Positions 8,866 to 18,792 of a stretch of DNA of 32,011 bases are shown here, piece by piece; the first letter of the stretch is position 1; each line of letters begins with the position of its first letter. Both the position numbers and the translations under genes were made by a program. The stretch covers positions 2,254,663 to 2,286,673 of the forward strand of contig BFEA01000145.1 of assembly GCA_003427395.1 (NCBI GenBank). The letters are read 5' to 3'. The DNA is from Chara braunii (taxonomy: Eukaryota; Streptophyta; Charophyceae; Charales; Characeae). Below the pieces are notes generated by a model. It made no database searches, was not told the DNA's origin, and saw only the letters and a list, made by a program, of their open reading frames with translations.

Positions 8866-10243
8866 CCCAACCCATTTTCAGTCCAACTTTCCAGTCTGAA
8901 AATCAGATCTGAGTCACCGTCTTCCCTCTTATACCAAGCCCCCAGATTGTCGACGCCTGCCGGGCCCAGTAGATCTTTCCAATCCGGTGGTATAGCCTCT
9001 CTCAGTTGTGCTGCTCTTGAATCCTGATCCGGAAGTTGACCCAGAAGCAGCTTCATCAGCTATGATGATTTCCATTGGTTTGTGGAGTTATCTCACAGAT
9101 CCCCCACCGTCGACACACCCTTCTGTAGCCAACTTAGTGCGAAACTGTCCGGCCTCCTTTACAAGGAAAACCAGTTACCTTCTTCATCTCTGATCAACTG
9201 GTTTTCAAATAGCGGTTATCTTCTAACTTCTTATCTAGTTTTTGGAGGACGTAACAAATTCAATTTAGCTTTTTTATAGGCCAGAAGTACATCACGCCAG
9301 AATCTCGATCTCGAACGCCGTTTGCTAAACGTATCAGACATAATGGCTACCCACACGTCTCGTGGTCTAGACAATCTTTATTCTTCTGCCAGCAAGGCTT
9401 CAGCTAACAGAATCCAGTCTGCTTCCTGATCTCCAGTAGCCACCCTCACTAGCCACTTTGTCAACAAGGCTGTATTTTGAAGAGTTGGGTCAATCAACGC
9501 CAGACTGCCTTCCTCCCTGGGCAGATAGATAGACTCCCAGACCACCTTTGAGATGTAGCCTTCGTCTGCTTTGCTGTCTGGTTTTCAGATGAACCGTCTG
9601 GTTGTGCCTCTAATAGACTTGAGCGTACTTGGAGCGATCCGCCGTACTGCCGCCACGTACCACAACAGAGCAAAGGCTAAGACCATGACGACTAGGGCTC
9701 TCCCAACAATCGAAAGGTGGCCAGCCTTGCCCCACCCCTTTACTCTTTTCCTGACCCTCTCTTGCAGGATCAGGTCCTGTGACGAGGAACAGTCTCCCAG
9801 GGCGACTTGTACACCCAGGAACCGTTCTACCGTCTCTGTCGGTACTCTCTCCATGCCCCACTGCACACTCAACGCGTGGCACTGTGGCAGGAAGAAGACC
9901 GACTTGTTCCAGTTCACTGCGGCTTCAGATAACTCCACGAACTTGACCAAGCAACTCTTCAGCGCATCCAGGGATCTGTTGGAGTTCTGAGAGATAGCAA
10001 AAAGGTCATCCGCCAGCGCCTTCACTCGACTCTCTCTACCATCATGAAGTGCCAAGCCTGTGATCCCTGAGTGGCAGCGGATATTACACGGAAGCGGTTC
10101 CAGATGTAGCACAAACAACAGCAGGGCCAAAGGGCAACTCTGTCAAATAGACCGTGTGTGCTGGAATTCGTATGAGATTTGACCGTTAACGCTAATGACT
10201 GTCGTCGACGGACTGTACATAGCTTTGACCCACCAGGGGAACA
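8866..10243 (-). pseudogene. LINE ORF2: RT motifs B-C and C-terminal region, inverted and decayed
   Basis: Read on the minus strand from 10243, this begins WVKAMYSPSTTVISVNGQ, then RSI-stop-QSCPLALLLF (RT motif B region, stop at 10143-10145), then ALADDLFAI, the motif C catalytic Asp-Asp pair near 10005-10013. Next come AAVNWNKS, FLGV, GRALVV and RRFI-stop, then WESIYLPREEGSLALIDP, ALLTKWLVRVATGD, LLAEE-stop, FWRDVLLAYKKAK and AIPPDWKDLL, running out at about 8866. It is the part missing from the plus-strand ORF2 beside it: together they span motif A to the post-RT region with only a few residues lost at the break. It shares its block order with the decayed element at 2727-4372 but is a clearly different sequence. 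Stops and lack of an intact frame make it inactive. Confidence 0.9.
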
Positions 10244-10245
10244 TA

Positions 10246-10389
10246 CAAGTTCCTCCCAAATTTGGTGCAGAAAGAGGGCGCATTCGTTCAAGGGAGGTGA
10301 ATATTCGAGAACATCCTCACAACGATTGAGGCCCTCGAGCTAGCCGATCGGGAGGAGGCGAATGTGACTGTTCTTGTTTTAGACCTAGA
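10246..10389 (+). repeat. 147-bp direct duplication, downstream copy
   Basis: Second copy of 8683-8829. After the shared VLDLE-coding end the sequence diverges completely into non-LINE DNA, whereas the upstream copy continues into KAYDKVNW. This copy is therefore a detached fragment of the same RT gene. Confidence 0.95.
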
Positions 10390-10478
10390 GTCGTATAAAC
10401 AGGAGATTCCGACTCAACCAAAACTGGAGCGCGTGGGAATGCAACTGCACTACGACCTAAACGAATTCGTGGAGGTAC

Positions 10479-10527
10479 GGGTAAGACTGCAATTTGCGGA
10501 TAAGGGTAAGACTGCAATCTGCGGATA
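10479..10527. repeat. 25-bp tandem duplication
   Basis: The unit GGGTAAGACTGCAATTTGCG plus GATAA occurs at 10479-10503 and again from 10504 with one T-to-C change. Short local slippage product. Confidence 0.9.
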
Positions 10528-10529
10528 CG

Positions 10530-12454
10530 TGGAAAATAAGGTTGTAGTATGAAAACTTTGGGGTGAAAAGGGGGAAAGGTAAGGAGTAGGGTGAGACACA
10601 AAGGAGAGGGTTAAGGGTCATAAGTGAACTAAACTGGAAACTGGATGCCCGATCAATAGGTGGGGTGGTGGTAGGTCATAGTTGTCACAGAGAAGGTGGC
10701 TTGATAATCAGACTTGGAGCTTCACTGGGTCGTAATTCAGAGAGGCATGAATCGGGTGGTACTGGCGTTGTCGAGCACATCGACTCCCGCCTTTTTGTAA
10801 AGGTGCGGAAGCCTTCCCGGCCAATGTCACGCAGGAGTTAAACGATACAAAAACATAGACAACTTAGGAACGACGCAAAATAATCCCGCGAACCGCTGAG
10901 AGGGGCCCAGTCTCATCGCTCCTTTGCTGCTCTAGCCGGGTGCGCCAATTGTACATCCGGCGATCTCCTACGACAAGATAGGTTCCCAAGGGGCATAAGT
11001 TTTCCTTCCCTAAGGGGTTGTCACCACCCTCACCCTTAGGGGTGTATCCCTACCGAGCTACTGACCCACGTGCGAAAGCTTTTAAATGCAATCACAGAGG
11101 CAGATCAGCCGAGGACATTTGCTCGTTCGCTGTAGTATAAATACACTTGGTTAACTGTCGAGCGGACCCGAACGTCGTTCGTCCCTTAGGGCGCTGATCT
11201 CCTAGGTACGAAGCGTAAGTCGGTCGACTAGGACGGTCTCAACCAAGCGTGAAACCCAAGTTAATCACAGTCCCTTAGACACATAGTCAAAGAAAATAAT
11301 AATAATCATACATAATTACATCAAAAAGATTCAACTGTAGTCAATAGAACGGTATATCCAATAAGAAATAATAACTAAGAGAACTCAAGTCATCATACAG
11401 TACATCCAATAACATAAGATCGAAATACAATCATACCATCTCAGGTCGAACTCCACAAAACAATCATATAAATGCCAACAAGGAGTTGACTACTGATAAT
11501 AATATAGATGCAACCGACAAGGTAGTCAGACTGCCTCAGTTTTGATTTGATGAGATACATTGCCAAAGTTATTTATTTCATACTTTCTAATATTTTTGGA
11601 TGACAGACTGCTATGCGAATGATTCTTGATCAGGGGCATTGCTTGAAGTGTTGCATGCCTCTCCCTCTAGGAAGTGGTTTGGGGTACTCCTCCTCCTCGT
11701 CCGAGCACAAGACTCGGATTTCAGAAGTCGGGCCGTCTCCACCGAATCGACAAAGTACCTCCCTGTAGAACGGTCCACTCTGGGTCGATAACAGGGACGA
11801 CTCCTAAAGCAACGAACCCCCGGCCTAGCTGCTTCCTCAAGATAGAGGATGTGACCACTGCAAGTAGCTTTCAAGTATTATTATCTCTCCTATGTTTAGG
11901 GTAAGTTGGACGAAAAGAAGACAGAGGAGATAAAGAATGAAAATCATTTGAACAGATACAGGCATATATGGTTATTCAGGTACAGAACGGGTAAGACTAA
12001 GTTCATTTGACCTTATCTGCTTTATTTTAATCAAATTCATTTTACGACATGCACTGGATTAATATTTTTCAGAACAACAAGTCATAGGTCGACTAAAGGT
12101 ACAAACAAAACAATTTTTTTCCTCATCTCAAGAAGGCATTAACCATTCTCCTTTGCAAGCATACTTCTATGTACCTGCACACACAAAAACAACCAATAGG
12201 TTCAGAAAATCTAGCAACCCATACTCCCGCCAGTTCTCATTTTTCACATGCATGACCACACACGCTTTACTCAACCTTTTTCTTTTGAACATTCAAAACA
12301 AACAGGGTCAAGCAAAGTGTGGGTTCACACATGTATGAAAAGGAATCCGAGTCACTCAACTGACCTTGAGTGATGCGGAAATAAAAAAGTGTTTTGACTC
12401 ACGTAAAAAAAACAACCAGTCAACCACAAAGGTGAGTCCTAGTTAACCGCCTCT
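10530..12454. other. intergenic region without recognisable gene
   Basis: No open frame here resembles a protein family. The part up to about 11270 is GC-balanced and contains palindromic pieces: CCCTAAGGG near 11009 with CCCTTAGGG near 11035 (9-bp inverted repeat), and CGAACGTCGTTCG near 11171. CTTGGTT near 11143 also pairs with AACCAAG near 11242. The remainder, 11270-12454, is AT-rich and featureless apart from short A/T runs. A TATAAATA string at about 11135 is noted but nothing downstream supports a transcript. Confidence 0.4.
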
Positions 12455-14045
12455 CGCTTGCAAGTTGTCGGTGCGAATACCCTTACAAGGGTATCCGCCC
12501 TGGTTTTTGCAAGCGACAGAAAATAGGTTTGGTTTAAAGTTTAAATATTTTGCGCGAGGCGCGACTGCGTCTGTGGGTTATGTTGACGGAGTAGCTGACT
12601 AGACTAGAGAGTGTGTGGGCGGGCGGTTTTTTGAGGCGCGCGTGTTCTTCTTATTTGTGGATGATTGAAGAGCCGGCGGGATCGCCGGTTGAAGTTTTAC
12701 CTTTAATTAAACTAGAACTAAATATTTTTTTGTTGTTTGACTGGTGCACTTACCGATGACTTGTGCGTACGTGCGGAGGACGACATCGACAACTCAGTGG
12801 TTTTGAAAGCGATTCGGTAGGTCTGCGCGTCGCACAATATTCGATTATGTGGACGTCCGTCAAAGCTAGACCCGAGTCGGACTTCTATCTGAGAGACTCA
12901 AAGATCGAGATCGAGCGGCGCCGACGCACGGTTATTAGAGTAGCGCGAATGGACCGAGGGGTCGAGGGTCCGGCGGGGGTTATCCCCCCTTGGTTTGGCC
13001 GACGGCGACGCCCGATCGGTGGTGGTCGTTTTTAAATGTTCCATTTTAGCGTCATATTTTTTTTTTTTTGCCTTTTTATGCTCCGGCGTGTTGTTGACAT
13101 GGACGCCACGTCGAACTTAATGGTCGTTACGCCCCGTTTGACGGGTCAGCGTGTTCCGAGGGCTTCCGAAAGTCGTCTATTACGCCACTGTTGAGAACAG
13201 GGCACGATCAGGGCTTGGGGTTGTAACTGCACTTGGGGCAAAAGTGTCAGTAATGCTGAATACATACGACCCACGCTTTGGGTCTGGGGCAGTTGCATGG
13301 AGGTGTGTTGTATTCAAAGCGTGGTCTGAAGTGCTACTATAGGCTGTTTTTTGTGACCGCGTCGAAGTAACCCCGTGGCAGCCACCTCCGTGCTTAAGCC
13401 CCTAACGAGGGAACACGAGGAGGTTACACCCACCAGCAATGTGCGATACCGCTACAACGAGCAGGCGGCACAGGCCAGGGGCCAGTCGGTAGCACCCGGG
13501 CCAGGCCTCTTGGTGGGTCAGTCACAGTGCCTCCCCTTAGGTCCCCTTTCCCTATGAGCCCCGACGACCTTTACTTAGTGTCGCCGAGGAGCAGGGAGGG
13601 GGCCACGGACGAACCACTGCGGAACGTCTATCGGACGAGCGCTAGGGGCAACGAACTAAGGCAGTGGGCCTAGCCGGATAGCGCAGCAGGGCACGTAACG
13701 GAGCGGACGGGCAATGCCAGGCAGCGGTGGGGAAGGGGACTGTGCAGGAGAGCCGAGCGAACCCAACCTTGAAGGGGCGCTAGGTGCATGCGGAGCGCAA
13801 CGAGGGCCAGTGCGGAGTATGAACGGGGGCGAGGATGTGAGACGGATTGAGGTGACGGGAGCCCTGAGGCAACGGAGGAGACTAGCAGTGGGCAGAGTGC
13901 AGAGGGGAGGAGCAGGGCGGAGGAAAACTAGGTAGCAAGATGAACGGGGAGTGAACCCGATGGGCGTCTGGGTCGGGTGCGTGCACAGAGCAGGGAAGAG
14001 AGCAGCGACAGGTGAGTGAGTATGGCGATGGGGGAAAACTCGTAT

Positions 14046-14608
14046 CTCACTCGATTCTTGATAGAATCGGGTGAGGAAAGAGTCTTCCTGAGGGTTTTTA
14101 GGGGAGGCGAGCCCGGATATGCAGCTAGAATGGGAAGGGAGTTAGTGTATGGATGGGTAGGAAAGGAAGTGGCTGCGCTGAGGAGATGGCGGAAGGGGGA
14201 GTCGAGCACAGTCAAGAAGGCAGATAACTCTCGATTCTGAGTGGAATCGAGAGAGAGAGGATGCAATACCGAGGTTTTGGCCCCGGGCAAGTTGGATGTT
14301 AGTGTTAGTTTTAGATGAAAGTTAGTAAGGGAGAAGGTTCGTGAAGAATGGCTGCGTGAAGTGGCAGATATGGTGGACGAACGGAGTGCATAGCTTGCCG
14401 GATTCGTAACGGAATCGGGCAATCGAAGATGTGAAACAGAGGGTTGGGGGTAGGGCGACCTCGATGGTAAGGTTAGATCTAGGAGAGAGTTAGTAGAGTT
14501 GGAGTTAGGTAGGAAGTGAGCCGCGTGAAGAGATGGCTGAAGAGAGAAGGAGGAACGAGGAGAGTGAAATTAACAATGGCTCGCTCGGTTCTTAACGAAA
14601 ACGAGCGA
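14046..14608 (+). repeat. stem-loop family 1 (GATTC...GAATC core), copy 1
   Basis: Four hairpins spaced 167-186 bp apart share a core close to GATTC-TTANT-GAATC but carry different outer arms that still pair. They are 14046-14058/14063-14075 (13 bp, one G-T wobble), 14228-14237/14244-14253 (10 bp, outer CTCTC/GAGAG), 14395-14405/14412-14422 (outer TTGCC/GGGCAA, one base lost) and 14581-14587/14602-14608 (TCGCTCG/CGAGCGA). The DNA between them is itself a degenerate unit with recurring GTTAGT, GAAGTGGCTGCG and GAGATGGC pieces. This is a diverged tandem array whose hairpin is the most constrained part. Confidence 0.8.
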
Positions 14609-15755
14609 ACGAAGATGGGACTCTGAGGTTTGTGTGGCGGGCGAACGTGCTGGTAAACTCGGATTTTGAGATGGAACGATGGATCCCAGGGCAAAAGGAG
14701 TGAGGGCTGCGGGAGGACCAACAGACTGTGAAAGGCAGGATAAACCTACCCACGTTTTAGCGGAAGGTTCATTTTGAATTTGCCCATTCTATTGACGATA
14801 AGGAGAAAGTTAGTAGGTAGCGAGACACTAAAAAAAGCTTGTGCGTAGAGGTGGAGTCATGACGGGAATGAGAGGGAATGAACTTACTCAATTTTTTGTA
14901 GAAGATTCCTTTCTTCTCTTGTCCCTAACTACTATTATTTGTTCTATCTTGACCACCTGCATATGTGGTCGTCTCCATGCGACCGGTCGTCGTTTTTGGT
15001 ATGCGCTGTCAAGTGCTCGTTGATGGTCATCCCCTGCTACTCGTGGTTGTGATCCCCGTCTCGTCGATGTCCGCACTGCCCGCCATGATCAACCTCATTC
15101 CGTCGCTGTTTATTTTCGCTATAGCTTGTGCTCACCGTTGAGATCCGGAAGTACACTTGGTTTGGTCTTGCTGTAAACATAGTGTGCGAAAGAGCAAACG
15201 CTTATGGGTTACAATACCAGGGTCACTTCGACTTTGCCCAGCATATCGACGAAGGTAGTTTCTTTCTATCTCTCTGTGCGCATGGGTCGATACGGACAAA
15301 CCGACGACCAGCAGTAGATACGTGCGAGGGATAAGCCCGATCCTGCTGGGATCACGTACCAGGTACATCGAAAAAATGGGGGGGGGGTATCTCTAAGGTG
15401 CAACTCTGGTTGCTGCCACACCTGCAGCTTGGTTGACCTTGCCAGCAGCCAGATACCTGCCTCATGGTCTATGCCACGCACTCCACCGTGTGCATGCCTT
15501 GCATTATGGAACCAAGAACGACTCCTTAGTCCAAAACTTTTTTATTTTATTTTTTCCGTTTCGACTTCTCTACAGCGTGAGTAGCCGTGGTAGCGGCTGA
15601 AACACCAGTCGATTGCGCTACTGCTTTACTGAGCTACCATTCGTAGCGTTCACTATTTGTTGGGCTGCTGTCTGCTTCTTGTTGCTCATCGGGCCGTTGG
15701 ATATGGTTGACTACATACATACGGAGCGCATGCAGGCGGCGATTACGGGGCTTGC

Positions 15756-15990
15756 NNNNNNNNNNNNNNNNNNNNNNNNNNNNNNNNNNNNNNNNNNNNN
15801 NNNNNNNNNNNNNNNNNNNNNNNNNNNNNNNNNNNNNNNNNNNNNNNNNNNNNNNNNNNNNNNNNNNNNNNNNNNNNNNNNNNNNNNNNNNNNNNNNNNN
15901 NNNNNNNNNNNNNNNNNNNNNNNNNNNNNNNNNNNNNNNNNNNNNNNNNNNNNNNNNNNNNNNNNNNNNNNNNNNNNNNNNNNNNNNNNN
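15756..15990. other. assembly gap (235 N)
   Basis: A run of 235 N. The matching interval in repeat copy 2 is 26796-27008 (213 bases), so the gap probably hides a similar sequence. Frames that run across it are meaningless. Confidence 0.99.
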
Positions 15991-16599
15991 ATCCGACTGC
16001 AAGGGATTAGTGTTGCGAGCTGGAGGGTTGTCAGAGGGGCTATTCAACAGTTTGACTTCACCTAAGCAAACGACAACAGTCATTGACCATCATTGCGGGG
16101 CCCTCAGGCGAGTGAAGGTATCAAGGCCCTCTCCTAAGAGTTGAGTTGTCCCCCTCCGGTATCTCGAGAGTCTCAGACCCCTTATCTTCTACACTTCTTA
16201 CTCTAAGTCTAGTCCTGATCTGAGAGGAAGGCGGCAGGCGGGATTGCAACCCGTAGGACCGCAGCAAGACTCTGTGGGGAGTCATCCCACCGATTGCGGA
16301 AGCCCTGCCGGAACTCAGGAGGAGTTCTGGAGGCAGGGAATTGAAAGGTAATCATTGCTCTCCCTCTATAAACCCAGTAATAGCCCCTATCTATACCCCT
16401 TTTTATACTTTGACTGGGTATACTGCATGCTTTCCTACTTTGATTTTCGGTTTGACTTTCCGGACATAACCAGACTAATTAAAGGAATGTATGCGAAATG
16501 TCAGTTTAAGTTTTATTGTTTCACTGAAAGCAGATTGTGGGGTTGCATCTGGGGGAAGGATGGGAGGAAGGCAGTATTGCGTGTTTGACAGGGTCAACC

Positions 16600-17255
16600 A
16601 AAGGTTGAGCCAGTTCCATAAGTTTAGGAAGGCCTAGTGCTGTGTTTTCTTTGGATTGTGTGGAGAGTCAGTCAAGTCTGGTTGCTCTGACTTGTGAGGG
16701 CTGAATGTGAATGACTTTTCAAGAATCAGTCAAATCCATAAGTTTGGGTAGTCTGGCGGCCTTGTTTACTTTGGGTTTCCGTCAATTTCTTTTTGCCTTG
16801 GCTTTGAGAGGAACGAACCAGGCTGAGGACCAAGACATGTTCCATATGTTTGGGTGGTCTTGTTCCAACGCCTCGCACATGCTGGAACCAGAAGGTTATA
16901 ATTTGGCTATACTTTATTATTATATTATCAATGAACAGGCTAGTCAGACAGGGTTTCATAAGTTTAGGTGGTCTGACTATAGCTTATCACCAACTGAAGA
17001 GAGTACTAACTAAGAATAAACTTGTGGTACGAAGGGGCAGACTGAGTCTTGAGCTGAACATGATCGGCTCAGTTATATGCTACCTCAAAAGACTAAGTGC
17101 AGACAATTATATAAATTTTGGATATTTAAACAGTTTAGTGCGGCTAGGGTGGCCTAGTCACATGCCCAAAGAAGAAAAACGTTGTTATGCCCTATGTTTG
17201 TGTATACTTCATGGTTGAGTTAGACATCTTCCATAAGTTTGGGTGGTCTAGCTTT
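16600..17255 (+). repeat. stem-loop family 2 (constant CATAAGTTTGGG loop), copy 1
   Basis: The loop string CATAAGTTTGGG, with small changes, occurs at 16617, 16737, 16843, 16957 and 17232. It is flanked by arms that differ between units but pair within a unit. The best are TAGTCAGAC (16941-16949) with GTCTGACTA (16971-16979), and AGTTAGAC (17218-17225) with GTCTAGCT (17246-17253, one G-T wobble). A sixth site at 16666-16690 has the flanks but lacks the loop, which is present in copy 2. Confidence 0.85.
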
Positions 17256-17529
17256 ATGCCCTATGTAAGCTGGGTATAAGGGGATAAATCATTGAAAGAC
17301 TATGAACTATTGTCTGCTAAGTTGACTTGGGGATGGTGAGAGTACTTACCTTTGTGGTTTTGGCCTGCATGTGAATGAGTAAGGCCACTACTTAGTCAGA
17401 GTTTCAGTTTGATAGTTAGTTGCTTTAGTTGTTCGCCACGTGCTAGATCCATAGGAGTTAATTTCAATTTCTGCATTTTTTGAGTTAAGTTTATTTTACT
17501 TAGATGAATTTCTGCATTTTCTGGAATCT

Positions 17530-17955
17530 TTTATTTTACTTGGTTTTGTATAAATCTTGGAATAGCACTTTCTCTACGGGAAACGCTGCCGAAATTTCTA
17601 CAAAACCAAGGAGTTAGTCAGACTTTGTTTTTTTTAGGGTCTAACGTTTCGGACTTTTTGGCTTAGTAAAAATCTGGAACATCTTCTTTTCTAAAGGGAG
17701 TGTTGCCCAAATTTTTGCTAATTCAGGAAGTTAGACAAAACTAGACTTTGAGAAGTCAAAGTCACTGTAGATTCTGAACTTAGCTTTGTATAATTTCTGG
17801 AAGGGCACTTCTCCTACGGGAAGCGCTGCCGAAACTTTCTTAGTTTAAAGGAGTTAGATTATATTTTGACAGGTAATAATTCTGGGAAATCCACTCTGTA
17901 TAGAGGTGATTCTGTCAAGGTCTACCTTTCTTTTGACACTTGCTTATAGGTAGAC
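17530..17955 (+). repeat. stem-loop family 3 (nested hairpins around CTACGGGAAGCGCTGCC), copy 1
   Basis: Four successive units of about 90-150 bp. Unit 1 has a perfect 12-bp outer stem, CTTGGTTTTGTA (17539-17550) with TACAAAACCAAG (17599-17610). It encloses a smaller hairpin tipped by TTTC-TCTACGG-GAAA. Units 2 (about 17655-17735) and 3 (about 17780-17855) keep the interior but have different outer arms. Unit 4 (about 17868-17920) has TTGACAG/CTGTCAA. Each unit is followed by a variant of GGAGTTAG. A further 8-bp stem, GTCTACCT (17920-17927) with AGGTAGAC (17948-17955), closes the cluster. Confidence 0.8.
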
Positions 17956-18774
17956 TTAGGCTTAGTTAACTAGGATGATTTGAGTGGGATCGTGATATAG
18001 GGATTATTGTCCAGGGACTTATAGGGTTAGCCTGGGGATTGGCCTGTCTTGTGTTACAGATCTTCTTGATCGATTGATTGAGGATTCGGCCTAGATTCAG
18101 CTTGATCCTAAAAGAATCATCTTCTGTTATCACTGATAATAGGTCGGTTGCCGATTCGTCGGTTTACGATTCAACTTTTATCAATTCCTGTCACTCGACC
18201 TGAAGACTTTAGCCTTGTAATTTGAATTGTTTTGTTGTGTTTTCACCCGGACTTTATTTGAATGGCCATTTAAAGAAAAGTACCGAGTATTTTATTTTGG
18301 GAGTTGCACAAGAGTGAGGCTTGTATGGCTAAAAGCAAGGGGTGTGAGTGCAAAAAATGGTTGAAGTTGACCCCGTGTAGTGCTTGGACTTTTGGTGGGA
18401 TCTTTGATGTAATTGCAGGTATGTTTGGTGATTCGGACTTTGAATTTTGATTGCCTGCACTCACATACATATATATATGGCTGAGAGGAGCTCCAATGTG
18501 ATTGTGAGAAGTGATCGTCACATATTAATAACCCTTATATTTATGTGATATATATATGTCTTGAGTGTTTCGCACGACATATTGATACTACTCGTAAGGG
18601 TTAAACGGATCGTGTGTTTGAGAGAAGAGGGAGATGCCGTGTCATCCTTTGCTTTTTATATTTTTATGGTTGGACGTTGTAGTCCGTGGCAACCATCAAA
18701 GTCAAACCCCTTGACTTCTTTCCAGACCCTAGGTAAACGGGCTGGTCTTCAGGACCATATGAGACGATTGCCAC

Positions 18775-18792
18775 CACATGTATGAACATGTG
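18775..18792 (+). other. small hairpin with compensatory change versus copy 2
   Basis: CACATG (18775-18780), loop TATGAA, CATGTG (18787-18792). In copy 2 the same site reads CACAGG, TATGAA, CCTGTG (30039-30056): both partners of one base pair changed (T-A to G-C) while loop and flanks stayed the same. Confidence 0.85.

Noticed and set aside
8683-10389. Twin-priming inversion of a LINE insertion
   Set aside because: Twin priming inverts the 5' part upstream of a normal 3' part. Here the 5' part is normal, the 3' part is inverted, and a direct duplication lies beyond it.
1166-12454. Many isolated 6-7-bp hairpins
   Set aside because: With loops up to about 15 bases, 6-bp perfect stems are expected about three times per kilobase by chance; only long or family-forming stems were reported.
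12763-14240. Short open frames conserved between the two large repeats (63, 60, 73 and 74 codons)
   Set aside because: Several start with GTG or TTG rather than ATG. Amino-acid changes are as frequent as silent ones by eye, and they sit in hairpin arrays. Conservation follows from the young age of the duplication.
16215-16350. tRNA-like structure (GGGATTGCAACCC with neighbouring stems)
   Set aside because: The loop lacks the TTCGA/TTCAA signature, no acceptor stem closes at 7 bp, and no D-arm is found on either strand.
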